Counted from the stretch's first letter, positions 37,669 to 46,374 are shown. The stretch: DNA of 64,000 bases from Halolamina pelagica (GCF_001307315.1 NZ_LGUC01000002.1:1-64000), one strand, 5' to 3'. The notes: generated from the letters alone by a model not told the origin. Numbers and translations are program-made.

Positions 37669-38886
37669 TCACCCAACTACTGGCTGAACTGGCATTCGTT
37701 CGAGACGCCGATGACAAGGAATACAGAGTGTCAGTAGATTGCTCGGAATATCTGCATCGTCGACTGACCGATCTGGATCGTTGTAGAACCGACGTCGTGG
37801 AATCCGGTGATGTACCGGGAGATCACGGCCGAATTTCTCGCGGTGAGCTTCGCGGCCCATACCGCAGCGCAGACAGGACTCGTTGTCCCGGGTGATGATT
37901 TCCTCACGAATCTGTGGCCAGTTCGAGCCGAACGGCACTGTCTCGGTATTTGACTGACGGTACTTTTCCAGATAGTCCGGATCGGCCGCCTGTAGGGCTG
38001 TTCGCCATGATCCGAATACGCGCTGATACGGCTGGGTCGTGAATTTCCCGTGTTCAAGCATCTCACTCGTTGTCGGCGGGTGGCCCAACTCGTCTGCGAG
38101 TTCTCGCAACTCTGTCAACAAATCCTCCTGCGGAATTCGCCACCGCTCGTTCGGCTCGAAGCCAGCGGCTGTCAGGGCTTCGTTCCAGGAACCGAACCGC
38201 TTTTGATAGATCGACCCGCTCCATTTTCCCTGATCCCGCATCTCACTCTTACGGGGAACGTGTCCCAACTCTTCGTTGAGCCTTTTGAGTTCGGCTATCA
38301 GATCTTCCTCGCTCACACCCCACGCAGAGTGGACTCCCAGTCCAGCTTGCTCAAGAGCTCGATTCCACGTTCCGAATACTCGCTTGTATGGGCCCGCTGT
38401 GTATGGACCATTCTGGTCCATCTCATCCGATGTCGGTGCTCTACCCAGATCCTCAGAAAACTTCTGTAGAGCAGTAATAAGCGTCTCTTCGGAGAGGTTG
38501 ATTTCAACGTTCGGTTCAAAACCAGCCGCCTGTAGCGCCGAATTCCACCCCCTGAACCGCTTGTAGTATGTTTTCACCGAATACTCCCCGTGCTGTCTGT
38601 AGGTTCGCTCTGATGGAGCCTCCCCGACAATTTCGGCAACCGCCTTGAGGTCCGCAAGGAGATCCTCCTTTGGGGTCGGTGGTCGCCCATCCGGTTCGTT
38701 TGTGCCCGTCTCCAGTCCTGCAGTCTTGAGTGTTTCATTCCACGACCCGAACCGGGCAGCGTAGGTTGCTGCAGCATGAGGTCCAGAGTCGTTCATCTCA
38801 TTCTGAGACGGAGGTCGTCCGAGTTCCGCAGCGAACTCCTGGAGGCGGTTGAGGAGTTCTTCGTCTGAGTACAGCTTCTTGCCCAT
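37669..38886 (-). CDS. HNH endonuclease with five homing-endonuclease-type repeats
   Basis: ATG 38886 (MGKKLYSDEELLNRLQEFAA), 405 aa, intact. Five tandem repeats of about 55 residues (starting near 6, 70, 130, 186 and 242) share the pattern ELGxxPxxxEM....Y..xFGSWNxALxAAG, the DNA-binding repeats seen in homing endonucleases. The C-terminal nuclease has the zinc pair CLRCG and CIPCHRRLE around VHHRIPRRRF and NLLTLC. It would cut DNA at a long site. It is free-standing, not in an intron or intein that I can see. A TATA-like TTCAAATACC near 38927 serves it. Confidence 0.85.
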   Translation of the reverse strand: MGKKLYSDEELLNRLQEFAAELGRPPSQNEMNDSGPHAAATYAARFGSWNETLKTAGLETGTNEPDGRPPTPKEDLLADLKAVAEIVGEAPSERTYRQHGEYSVKTYYKRFRGWNSALQAAGFEPNVEINLSEETLITALQKFSEDLGRAPTSDEMDQNGPYTAGPYKRVFGTWNRALEQAGLGVHSAWGVSEEDLIAELKRLNEELGHVPRKSEMRDQGKWSGSIYQKRFGSWNEALTAAGFEPNERWRIPQEDLLTELRELADELGHPPTTSEMLEHGKFTTQPYQRVFGSWRTALQAADPDYLEKYRQSNTETVPFGSNWPQIREEIITRDNESCLRCGMGREAHREKFGRDLPVHHRIPRRRFYNDPDRSVDDADIPSNLLTLCIPCHRRLERMPVQPVVG

Positions 38887-39014
38887 AATTAGCGATGTGA
38901 ATGAATCACTCAGTTTGGTCCCGGCTTGGTATTTGAATGTTTGTCCCGGCGTCTGTTCCCTGTCGATCTATCGCAGGCGTCTATAACCACTGAACTCGCG
39001 AGGCCGCTGCTGGC

Positions 39015-39048
39015 TGCCCCGCACCCTTTCAGGGGCCCGAAAAACCGA
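39015..39048 (-). promoter_or_regulatory. Shared hairpin leader element, copy 3 (detached)
   Basis: In gene sense: T5, CGGGCCCC-TGAA-AGGGTGCGGGGC. No gene starts within 100 nt; the next minus-strand gene is the HNH nuclease at 38886. The element may have lost its gene when the HNH gene inserted. Confidence 0.6.
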
Positions 39049-39060
39049 GGCACAGCCTGT

Positions 39061-39102
39061 TAACCAACAAAAGGGGGACCTACGCAGGGTGTGTTGGTTA
39101 AG
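39061..39102. repeat. Long inverted repeat, copy 2 (TTAACCAAC / GTTGGTTAA)
   Basis: Perfect 9-bp arms, 24-nt spacer, 9 nt past the stop codon of the small gene at 39111-39332. Same arms as at 33541 and 62110. Confidence 0.75.
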
Positions 39103-39110
39103 AATAGAGC

Positions 39111-39332
39111 TTACTCTTCGTCCTCACGCAGCTCTTCAGCCTTCCACTTGAGCCGGCGCAGAATTTGCGTTCGATTCTGGTGGGCGTTCTCGTAGGCAAC
39201 GCACTCCTGGAGGGTTTCCATATCCGGAATCGTCGCGATCCCTGCCTTGATCAGACGCGTGTTCGGTGCCTCAAGCCGCTTTTCAGGCGGAAATTCGTCT
39301 GACGCCTCTGAGTCGTCTGTAGAAGTACCCAT
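39111..39332 (-). CDS. Small accessory protein, 73 aa
   Basis: ATG 39332 (MGTSTDDSEASDEFPPEKRL) is taken as the start; an upstream in-frame ATG at 39347 adds five residues. The N-terminus is acidic and the rest helical (PDMETLQECVAYENAHQNRT, QILRRLKWKAEELREDEE). It may be a small DNA- or protein-binding factor. A degenerate form of the hairpin leader (GTGCCCTCGATAGGTGGAGG) lies at about 39341-39365. Confidence 0.55.
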   Translation of the reverse strand: MGTSTDDSEASDEFPPEKRLEAPNTRLIKAGIATIPDMETLQECVAYENAHQNRTQILRRLKWKAEELREDEE

Positions 39333-39471
39333 AACGGATGCCTCCACCTATCGAGGGCACGAGCAACAGCAGAGAATTGAAGCAGTAGATCTTGGGAAGG
39401 TGCACCCACTGCGAATGAGACCATCAAAATAGAGGCCTTCACGACAGGATTCGAGCTGTCTCGAAGCCCAA

Positions 39472-39783
39472 TCAGGCTTCCGAGGATTCGAGCAAAACGA
39501 GGTTCTGAACAGGGTATGGGTTATTCTCGCCGGCGAACTCGTCCTCAGGGACGTAATGCCAGAGGTGGCCGTCTACCTGGTAGAGAAACGACTCGCCGCC
39601 TTCTGCTTCAACTCGTACCCGCTTCCCGACATTATCGTCTTCTTCCCAACCGATCACGGTCAACGGCTCGACGGGCCATTCAAAGAATTTGACCGAGTCA
39701 CCACGCTCCAACTCTTCAAAAGTCTCTATATCCCCCTGCTGTGGCTCTCGCGCGTCGAGAGTCGGATTATGCTCAATAGACAT
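39472..39783 (-). CDS. Small beta-rich protein, 103 aa
   Basis: ATG 39783 (MSIEHNPTLDAREPQQGDIE). Predicted beta strands SVKFFEWPVEPLTVIGWEED, KRVRVEAEGGESFLYQVDG and HLWHYVPEDEF suggest a small barrel (SH3- or Tudor-like). No hairpin leader is present; a TATA-like TATTAAGT lies about 27 nt upstream. Typical of haloarchaeal plasmid-borne hypotheticals. Confidence 0.55.
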   Translation of the reverse strand: MSIEHNPTLDAREPQQGDIETFEELERGDSVKFFEWPVEPLTVIGWEEDDNVGKRVRVEAEGGESFLYQVDGHLWHYVPEDEFAGENNPYPVQNLVLLESSEA

Positions 39784-39880
39784 GGTCTCTGGGTACGCCC
39801 CTACTCACTTAATACTGTCAGCAGTGGATTCCAGCCGCTAGAACGGAAGCACGCCTGGCGAATTTTCTCTTCAACTGGTC

Positions 39881-41041
39881 TTAGCCCATCGCCTCTTGGA
39901 ACCGCTCACGAAGCGCGTCCTCACGCTCCTCGAACTGGTCGACCTTCTCCTGTAGATCGTCGCTGACGCGCTCGATGCTCGCGAGCGCCCGCTCGCCGGC
40001 GAGCGACGCCTGCGACCCGTCGTCGCCGTCCGCCTCCAGCTCCTCCTCGTAGGCTCGCTCGACCCGCTCGATGGTACCCTCGGGGTTGAACAGGATGTCG
40101 TTGGCCGTGCGAACGTAGCCGTCCAGCGACGCGCCTTCCTTGCCCTGGAAGAAGTGAGTGAGCGCGTACGTCGCGCCGGAATGCAGCGTCCACATATCGA
40201 TCTCGACGGGTGAGGCCGCGTTGGCCTCGGCATCGCTCGCAGCGCGCTCGGCCAGGTAGTCCGGGAAGCCCAGCAGACTGTAGAACTCCGTGACGGTGAA
40301 CGGGAGCTCCGAGAAGTCGAGGTCGATGTCCTGGGCGTCCCGGATGAACTCGAAGAGATCGTCGGCGACGAGTTCGACCTGTGCGAGGAGTTCCTCCCAC
40401 CAGGTGCGGAAGTTCCGGACGTCGCCAACGTGCTTGATAACCTCCTTGTCGGTGAGCGAGCGCATCGTGTTCGAGCAGTAGCCGTCTTGGGCAAACCCTT
40501 CCACGTAGACGGCGTGCTCGCCGAAGAAGTCGTAGCCCGACGTGACGCCCATCGTGATCGGATCCGACCGGCCAGGAAGGCGCACCTCGAGACCATCGAA
40601 CATGATGTCCATGTGGACCTCGCCGCCTCCCCGGTAGCGCCGAATCTCGCCGAACATCACCTCGCCCAGCGGGGTCCCGTCGATGGTCTCCTCGCGGAGG
40701 ACCTCCTCCAGCGGCCCGTAGACGTCGACCGTGTTGATGATCGAGTAGCTGTCAGTGGGAACGTGGAACAACGGGTCCGTGTCTGCGTCCTCATCTCGGG
40801 CCTGCTCCCGAGCTCGGCTCGGTTCGACGAGCGCGTTGAACCGCTCCGTCTCGACCCACTCGTCGGTGTAGGGATTCTGGTACGCCACGGTCGTCTCGAC
40901 GGCCTGCGGAAGATCACGGACCGCCTCGGCGAAGGTCACAGGGTCTGCATCTCCATGCCGCTCTCGGTACCACTCGGGTAGTTCGGTGTCGGTACGTCCA
41001 TCGACGCCAGCGAAGATGGTTCTGGACTCTGGATCTTTCAT
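39881..41041 (-). CDS. DUF932-like plasmid/phage protein
   Basis: Start ATG 41041 (MKDPESRTIFAGVDGRTDTE) is preferred over 41086 because GAGGTGACTGAG precedes it and the distance to the hairpin leader then matches other copies. The 386-residue protein has the DUF932 layout: TTVAYQNPYTDEWVETERFN, SYSIINTVDVYGPLEEVL, MDIMFDGLEVRLPGRSDPI, GCNSMRSL-type CSNTMRSLTDKE, then a helical C-terminus with WTLHSGATYALTHFFQGKEG and a terminal coiled coil. DUF932 proteins are common on plasmids and phages and often near ArdC or replication genes; function unknown. Confidence 0.7.
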   Translation of the reverse strand: MKDPESRTIFAGVDGRTDTELPEWYRERHGDADPVTFAEAVRDLPQAVETTVAYQNPYTDEWVETERFNALVEPSRAREQARDEDADTDPLFHVPTDSYSIINTVDVYGPLEEVLREETIDGTPLGEVMFGEIRRYRGGGEVHMDIMFDGLEVRLPGRSDPITMGVTSGYDFFGEHAVYVEGFAQDGYCSNTMRSLTDKEVIKHVGDVRNFRTWWEELLAQVELVADDLFEFIRDAQDIDLDFSELPFTVTEFYSLLGFPDYLAERAASDAEANAASPVEIDMWTLHSGATYALTHFFQGKEGASLDGYVRTANDILFNPEGTIERVERAYEEELEADGDDGSQASLAGERALASIERVSDDLQEKVDQFEEREDALRERFQEAMG

Positions 41042-41436
41042 CTCAGTCACCTCACTTGAGGAATCCTCGTCGACGTGCGACTGCATCGTCTCGCGCCCTG
41101 CGCCCCTCTCCCGGGCGCAAAAACAACGTCTCACGAACTGCCATTCGACCTAGAGAGTGTACTCCCCAACCTGACTGTTTGACGTTTCTACAAGCGAAGC
41201 GAGGGGTCACCGGCGGTTCACGGGACCGACGAGATCGTGAGAACGAAACTGGAGAATTCCTTAATGCTGGAGATAACCCACAGCTGCGTCGCACGGATGA
41301 GTAACGGCTTTTTGCAATAGCCCGAAGTCTTCCAGTTTGAGTGCGAGGATGCTCATTCCAAATGGGAGAATTGGGGGTGTGTAAACTCTAATATCCCACC
41401 TTTTGGGATTCCATGGGCCTTAGCTGGAGAAGAGAA
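41042..41436. other. Gene-free stretch at the edge of the low-GC cassette
   Basis: Apart from the hairpin leader at 41094-41126 I see no gene or RNA. GC content falls from about 41.25 kb rightward, marking the left border of the low-GC segment that runs to about 43.6 kb. Confidence 0.4.
41094..41126 (-). promoter_or_regulatory. Shared hairpin leader element, copy 4
   Basis: In gene sense: T5, GCGCCCGGG-AGA-GGGGCGCAGGGC, with a strong stem GCGCCC/GGGGCGC. It ends 53 nt before ATG 41041 of the DUF932-like gene, close to the 48-nt distance at the ArdC-like gene. Confidence 0.65.
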
Positions 41437-42117
41437 TCAATCACTCTGTTCCACATTGATCGAACACTCTCCCAAGTGACGAACAACGATATCTCCCCGA
41501 ACAGGTATCACGTCCGCTCCGCTACTTTCCGACACCAAATCAGCGGTTTCAGTATCCAGACCGCCTCTGTAGAAATTGAACCGCTTTTCCTCACCATTTG
41601 GAACAGTCATTTTATCCCCATTGTACTGAACAGTCACCTCGTCTGCAGTTGAGCGATGTCCTGTGACAGCAGCAAGTTTTGGCGTCGAATTTACTATGAC
41701 GTTGTCCATGGGAGCGCCATTGGAACTCAGAGAGACGGGAACATTCCCATTGAGCCCAGGATTGATCTTACGACCCCCAAACTCTCTCGTTGTATTAGAG
41801 GTCATCACTACACGTTCACTATCGATGATTGATGTTGCCTCATCGTCATTGCAATAATCATGTAAGTCAATTCGCTGTTCGTCTGCCAGAACAGATACTC
41901 CCCGAAGTCTATCCTCGGACATAACCATTACCTCTCTTTGATAAATCTCTCCATCAAATTCAAACTGGGGGGCGATTTGTGTTACAATAGTGGTGGTTTC
42001 TTCCTCAACCGGAGTTGCTGCGGCGTGGCCACTTGCGAATGCTGAAACAGTTGCCCCTGTCCCGACTGCTTGGAGAACACCTCTTCGAGTCGAGTTAATT
42101 TTGCTTTCTTCCGACAT
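41437..42117 (-). CDS. Tat-exported protein, 226 aa
   Basis: ATG 42117 (MSEESKINSTRRGVLQAVGT) has a twin-arginine motif (STRRGVLQ), a hydrophobic core and the cleavage-like AGHAAATP site near residue 35. The mature protein is polar and beta-rich (EIYQREVMVMSEDRLRG, KMTVPNGEEKRFNFYRGG). GC is well below the window average. It is divergent from a metallopeptidase-like gene with about 97 bp between. No family recognised. Confidence 0.65.
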   Translation of the reverse strand: MSEESKINSTRRGVLQAVGTGATVSAFASGHAAATPVEEETTTIVTQIAPQFEFDGEIYQREVMVMSEDRLRGVSVLADEQRIDLHDYCNDDEATSIIDSERVVMTSNTTREFGGRKINPGLNGNVPVSLSSNGAPMDNVIVNSTPKLAAVTGHRSTADEVTVQYNGDKMTVPNGEEKRFNFYRGGLDTETADLVSESSGADVIPVRGDIVVRHLGECSINVEQSD

Positions 42118-42214
42118 ACTCTCTATTCTGAATCCCTTATTTGTATATTTTTCTTCCCAAGTCTATCTCTAAATAGAAAGGAATTTATGATTGGTAGATT
42201 GTATTTCAGACAGA

Positions 42215-42913
42215 ATGGGTCACAAGGTTCATTCAACTCCTGCCGAGGATATCGTCGCGGGCGATAGGAGTAGTAACCAATGTCTGAACGTTAATGTCTG
42301 CAAGGCGAGCGGTCAAACTGCAGATGATCGCAATGACGCTGCATCTGCTATTGAAGAGGGCCTCTCCGAGCTCTATGTGAAGAATACAATCGATGGGTAT
42401 GTCATTCGACAGTGGGATGTGGAACATTCAGCGAACTCCAACTCAAATGTGTTGGAGGAGTGGGCCAATTGGCTGAATAACAACCACAAACCAACTAACG
42501 GAACATGGCTACTCGTCCACGGTATCGCCGGGGGCGGTAGCGGAAGTGGTTGGAATGCCGCCGTATTGGGGCCGAGCGCGTTTGACCAAGCAGTCCCTGC
42601 AACGGTGAGCACAACTAGAGTAACTAACCGGTCTATGTTCAAGAGCTTAGCTCTTCACGAGGTTCTTCACACTACCATTGATAATAGTGATGGGGACATC
42701 AAGGAGATGACTGAGGGGGAGGGAAACCACCACTACCTTGGTAAAGACTTTTACAAAAACGGTAAGGACTATCGAACTCCTATGTCAGTAGGCCATGGCA
42801 CAGCCTCCGAGAAGGGTACATGTTCAGAATACCGTGCCCTCGGGGTAAGTTACACTCGCAGCCCTTCCAGTTGTACTATTGACGCGGTCAATGCCTCAGC
42901 TAACAACATCTAA
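42215..42913 (+). CDS. Zincin-type metallopeptidase-like protein
   Basis: ATG 42215 (MGHKVHSTPAEDIVAGDRSS), 232 aa. A TATA-like AATTTATG lies about 28 nt upstream, so this start gives a leaderless mRNA. The motif LALHEVLHTTI (HExxH, near residue 148) and later GNHH (near 175) are probable zinc ligands and catalytic Glu. There are four Cys. No signal peptide is evident. Low GC. Its placement between a Tat-exported protein and a lipoprotein suggests an exported or surface system; toxin-like or maturation protease roles are possible but unproven. Confidence 0.65.
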   Translation: MGHKVHSTPAEDIVAGDRSSNQCLNVNVCKASGQTADDRNDAASAIEEGLSELYVKNTIDGYVIRQWDVEHSANSNSNVLEEWANWLNNNHKPTNGTWLLVHGIAGGGSGSGWNAAVLGPSAFDQAVPATVSTTRVTNRSMFKSLALHEVLHTTIDNSDGDIKEMTEGEGNHHYLGKDFYKNGKDYRTPMSVGHGTASEKGTCSEYRALGVSYTRSPSSCTIDAVNASANNI

Positions 42914-42956
42914 CGTCCCTCTCAACAAACCGAATAACTAAATAACTTTTTAGAAT

Positions 42957-43322
42957 ATGCATCGTAGACAGTTCATAGCTGGCGTACTTGCCGTCCCATC
43001 AATCTCTGGGTGTTCGAAACTGGTAAAAAACCCACTGGAAGTATGGGCGAATAATTTTTACGAAGATCCTGTACAGCTTGATGTCTCTGTTGTATCCGAA
43101 TCTGACCAATCAGTCCTTTTTGAGGATTCCTATCAGGTAGCGGGTTCCAACACAAAAACATTAATTGATGGGTTGAAAATCCAAAATCGGTCGCAGTACA
43201 AGTTGGTATGCGAACTTGATAGTGAAATTCGCAAGGAGCGTCCGATAAAGGACGAAACAGACGAGATGGTGCTCTTCATTTCGTCGGAAAAGGAGCTAAC
43301 CATCTCTGTCGTCACAAGTTAA
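42957..43322 (+). CDS. Lipoprotein, 121 aa
   Basis: ATG 42957 (MHRRQFIAGVLAVPSISGCS): short twin-arginine signal and lipobox SISGC at residue 19. The mature 100 residues look like an Ig-like beta sandwich (PVQLDVSVVSESDQSVLFED, YKLVCELDSEIRKERPI). It starts 44 bp after the metallopeptidase-like gene and shares its low GC. Could be an immunity-like or adhesion factor; no evidence beyond context. Confidence 0.65.
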   Translation: MHRRQFIAGVLAVPSISGCSKLVKNPLEVWANNFYEDPVQLDVSVVSESDQSVLFEDSYQVAGSNTKTLIDGLKIQNRSQYKLVCELDSEIRKERPIKDETDEMVLFISSEKELTISVVTS

Positions 43323-43580
43323 GCCGCCGTTTATCGAAGTCAGTTTACAAATTGTTACAAACTGGTTATCGATAGGTGAGCACACCTGCTACCGGCGTTC
43401 CACAGCTTCGGATGTGGAACGTATAACAGTCGCTTGCTGACTGCATCTTCAATATTCAGCAGCTCTCTTCTGACAAATGCTGACCAGACCATTTTCCAGA
43501 CTGTTCCAGGTCCTTCTATCCCGACTAATTTCCCGGCTCCAGTGCGGGAACTGTTGTGCAACCGCGTTTCACGTAAGTCG
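43323..43580. other. Degenerate intergenic stretch, right border of the low-GC cassette
   Basis: No convincing gene. The minus-strand frame 43355-43561 (GPGTVWKMVWSAFVRRELLN) could be a fragment of a lost gene or transposase but has no start or flank support. GC rises again after about 43.6 kb. Confidence 0.3.
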
Positions 43581-43778
43581 CTATAGGCGGCCAGCTAGAC
43601 TGTGGTTGACGAGGTCCAGACTGCGCTCGAGGGAGAGTCGCCGATGCTCCGAGAGGTTCAGCACGACGGCTTGGCCGTCGACGCGGAAGCCGACGTATTC
43701 GACTGCGTCTCGGTGAGCCTGACCGGGCGATGCGACTGGAACCGATTCCGATCTGGCTACAGGTATATTCCCGTTCAT
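43581..43778 (-). CDS. Small accessory protein, 65 aa
   Basis: ATG 43778 (MNGNIPVARSESVPVASPGQ). The chain EYVGFRVDGQAVVLNLSEHR reads like a compact beta-beta-alpha protein. It is chosen over the overlapping plus-strand frame because the hairpin leader (43803-43838) lies 25 nt upstream in the right orientation, as for other genes here. Function unknown. Confidence 0.45.
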   Translation of the reverse strand: MNGNIPVARSESVPVASPGQAHRDAVEYVGFRVDGQAVVLNLSEHRRLSLERSLDLVNHSLAGRL

Positions 43779-43802
43779 TCGTTGCTCGCGGGCGGTTCGG
43801 TG

Positions 43803-43838
43803 ACCCCCGCACCCTTCTCAGGGGTTCAACAAACAGGA
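43803..43838 (-). promoter_or_regulatory. Shared hairpin leader element, copy 5
   Basis: In gene sense: TTTGTTGAACCCCTGAGAAGGGTGCGGGGG, with the CCC(C)T-GAG-AAGGG stem and the shared GGGTGCGGGG end. It lies 25 nt before ATG 43778. Confidence 0.6.
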
Positions 43839-43896
43839 CGGCGTAGCGTTCGGCAACGTATTTGGCAGTTGCAACGTACTATCCACATAATTGAGG

Positions 43897-45260
43897 ATGG
43901 CTGTACTGGACGATCTCTCGGGGTTCGAGTTCGAGGACGTGATGGAGGACGTGTTCCGGAACCTCGGCTACGAGAACGTCCGCCAGGCCGACCGCACGGC
44001 TGACGAGGGGCGCGACGTCATCATGGAGGAGGTCGTCGACGGTACGCGGCGTGCGATTATCGTCGAGTGCAAGCACACGGGGACGGTCGGGCGGCCGGTC
44101 GTCCAGAAGCTCCACTCCGCCATCGCGACCTTCGACTTCGACGGCCCGAAACGCGGGATGGTCGTCACAACTGGCCGGTTCACGAATCCCGCTCAGGAGT
44201 ACGCCGACCGCCTCCAGCAGAATGACGACCCGCACCCGATCGAGCTGCTCGATGGCGAGGACCTCCGGGAGATCGCCGACGAGATCGGCCTCGACCTCTA
44301 CAATGGGCGCATCGAGATTCTCTGCGACGAGACACTCCGCCCGTACGACCCTGCCGCAGACGTCGACGCGCCGGTCACGGAGGCGTTCCGCGACATCGAG
44401 AACATCGAGGCTGCCGACCTGCCAGAACCGCATTCGGCGGTGACGTTCCGCCCGGTGGTCGCGGTTACCGCGGACACGAACGCCGTCTTCGAGACGTCGG
44501 TGGGCGTCATCCACCAGATCAACGACCGGACACGATTCGTTGCCCACGCCGAGCGCGGGCAGCCACAGGTCGTCGACGAAGACGTCGCGACGCTGGTCAC
44601 TGAGAACCTCCACGCGACGGTTGACCTCGACGCCGAGCAGTTCGGCGAGGTGTTCGACGACGTTGAGGAGCGCCGGTTCGGCCAGACCCAAACGGAGTAC
44701 AAGGAGTGGGCTGTTGACCGCCTCCAGGATTACCACACGACGACGGTGACCTACACCGGCGACAATAACGTCACGTACAACAAGACGTGTGAGCCGAACC
44801 GCTCGGACATCTCCATCCAGTCGATCGAACCAGTGTACCTCCCGGAAGTTCGGCACACCACCGACATCCAGGAGTACACCTACCCCTATGAGTACTACGC
44901 GGCAGGCCCGTCACGAGTGACCGCCGAGGACGGCATCCATCGGTGCGTCCACTGTGACGCGAGCGGCGGCGACGAGACGTACACATACTGTCCGAACTGC
45001 GGGGCAATCGCTTGCTCCAGCCACATCAAAACGGAGCGGCTGGAAGGCGAGCCGATCTGTAAGGGCTGTGCAGTCACCGAGCGGTTCGCGCTGAAGACGA
45101 AGTACTTCTACGACGAACAGAATCTCGAGGCGTTCCGCGAGGAGTACGCCGCGATGCCGCTTCACGAGAAGGCGATGGAGAACAAGTGGCTGGCCGGGGG
45201 AGCGTGGTCGCGACGCTGCTGCTCGTCGTCGGACTCCTCGTCATCGGCGGCATCATCTGA
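43897..45260 (+). CDS. Mrr-like restriction endonuclease with zinc ribbon and C-terminal membrane anchor, one frameshift
   Basis: ATG 43897 (MAVLDDLSGFEFEDVMEDVF). The N-terminal PD-(D/E)xK nuclease has the Mrr pattern: LSGFEFEDVMEDVFRNLGY, ADEGRDVIM (Asp) and AIIVECKH (ExK) with the following Gln in PVVQKLHSA. A long middle region is of unknown fold. Near residue 350 a double zinc ribbon appears (CVHCDASGG, CPNCGAIACSSH, CKGC). A break in the G5 run near 45199 is repaired to KWLAGGSVVATLLLVVGLLV, a membrane helix, ending at TGA 45258-45260; 454 aa. Mrr nucleases cut modified foreign DNA; membrane tethering suggests action at DNA entry. Confidence 0.75.
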
Positions 45261-45273
45261 GCGGGCTCGGTGT

Positions 45274-45846
45274 TCACGCCGGCACAGCGACCATCTCTTC
45301 GAGTGCGTGCTCAAGCGGGCCGTTGAACTGCCAGCTAGCCCGCTCGAAGGCCTCGTCGGTCGGCCCATCCCACCGGGGGAAAGCGGAGTGACCACTCACC
45401 TTGACGGTCCACTCGGACGGCTCCTCGAACGGGTTCCGGGTCGGGAGCTCGACGACGTAGAGGTACTCCTCGTCGCCGTGAATGCCGTCGGCTGGGTTCT
45501 CGACGCCGTGTCCGAGCAGGAACATCGGCTGGTCGAGGTGCTCCATATTGTCCGGCTCGAGGAGATCCGCTGGCTGTGTTGCGTCGATTGTTCGATCTGC
45601 GTCACCATCCAGATACAGGTCGACTGTCGAGAGCTTGTCGAGGAACACGAACGACGCTGCCGTATAACCCGGTCCTCGCTCGGCACGGGTCGCGTCGAGA
45701 AGTTCCTTCAACTGCGCAAGATCGCGAAGCACGCTCTCCGGGTAGCCGTCCGAATGTCGGTACACTTGCGCGACGCGGTCGTTATCGGTTTGTTCGCCGT
45801 CCTGGTCCACTCGTTCGACGAATCTGAGTTGACTCCGTATCGACAT
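45274..45846 (-). CDS. Accessory-region protein, 190 aa
   Basis: ATG 45846 (MSIRSQLRFVERVDQDGEQT). The protein is soluble and mixed alpha/beta (SFVFLDKLSTVDLYLDGDAD, EYLYVVELPTRNPFEEPSEW). It converges on the Mrr-like gene with a 13-bp gap and carries the shared hairpin leader upstream. Family unknown. Confidence 0.6.
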   Translation of the reverse strand: MSIRSQLRFVERVDQDGEQTDNDRVAQVYRHSDGYPESVLRDLAQLKELLDATRAERGPGYTAASFVFLDKLSTVDLYLDGDADRTIDATQPADLLEPDNMEHLDQPMFLLGHGVENPADGIHGDEEYLYVVELPTRNPFEEPSEWTVKVSGHSAFPRWDGPTDEAFERASWQFNGPLEHALEEMVAVPA

Positions 45847-45867
45847 CGATCATCGCCGGCACGTGTG

Positions 45868-45898
45868 CGCCGGCACCCATCGCCGGCGCTCGAAAAAC
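45868..45898 (-). promoter_or_regulatory. Shared hairpin leader element, copy 6
   Basis: In gene sense: T5, CGAGCGCCGGC-GATGGGT-GCCGGCGC. The stem GCGCCGGC/GCCGGCGC is perfect but its bases differ from other copies while the layout is kept, which looks like compensatory change. It ends 21 nt before ATG 45846. Confidence 0.7.
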
Positions 45899-45919
45899 TC
45901 TCCTCGTGACGGCGGATTC

Positions 45920-46342
45920 TCAGGCCTCGTCCGCTCGTTCGACAGTGATGGTCAGGTCACCGGTTTCGTAGTCAGCCTCGAAATCGACCGAGAGTACTTC
46001 CGACTCAAAGGCCGCATGGTAGGCGCGATGCCGTTTGAGCGACCCGGTCGCCTTGAAGTGGAAGAACGCGGCTGCCGTGTACGGTTTGCTCGCGGTGTCG
46101 ATCTGCGATTCGACCGACGCTTGTAGCGCGATCTGCGGGGTGTCGCTGTCGATCCCGGCTACAAAGGTCTGGGCCTCACCCACGCTCACTTGCGAAAGCT
46201 CGGGCGTCTCGCCGGTCAGGACGTTCATGGGCGTTTCCGTCTCATCGGTGAACAGGACATCATCGAAGGTTCGCGTCCCGAGGATCGCGTCGGGGCCTAG
46301 CTCACAGTCCTCGAATGGGTCGTTTGATGATTGCTCGGACAT
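45920..46342 (-). CDS. Accessory-region protein, 140 aa
   Basis: ATG 46342 (MSEQSSNDPFEDCELGPDAI). Resembles its neighbour at 45274-45846 in composition; strands near the C-terminus (SEVLSVDFEADYETGDLTIT) end in an acidic tail. No motif recognised. The hairpin at 46351-46374 lies 8 nt upstream. Both belong to the same plasmid-type gene string. Confidence 0.55.
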   Translation of the reverse strand: MSEQSSNDPFEDCELGPDAILGTRTFDDVLFTDETETPMNVLTGETPELSQVSVGEAQTFVAGIDSDTPQIALQASVESQIDTASKPYTAAAFFHFKATGSLKRHRAYHAAFESEVLSVDFEADYETGDLTITVERADEA

Positions 46343-46350
46343 GGAATCAC

Positions 46351-46374
46351 GAAGCCCCAGTGGGGGCTCAAGCC
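46351..46374 (-). promoter_or_regulatory. Shared hairpin leader element, copy 7 (short)
   Basis: In gene sense: GGCTTGAGCCCCCACTGGGGCTTC; stem AGCCCC/GGGGCT. The T run is reduced. It is 8 nt from ATG 46342, nearer than the other copies. Confidence 0.5.

Noticed and set aside
43602-44003. + strand frame MVDEVQTALEGESPML opposite the 65 aa gene
   Set aside because: It runs into unrelated sequence before the Mrr-like start and lacks a promoter; the minus-strand frame has the hairpin leader. The choice remains tentative.
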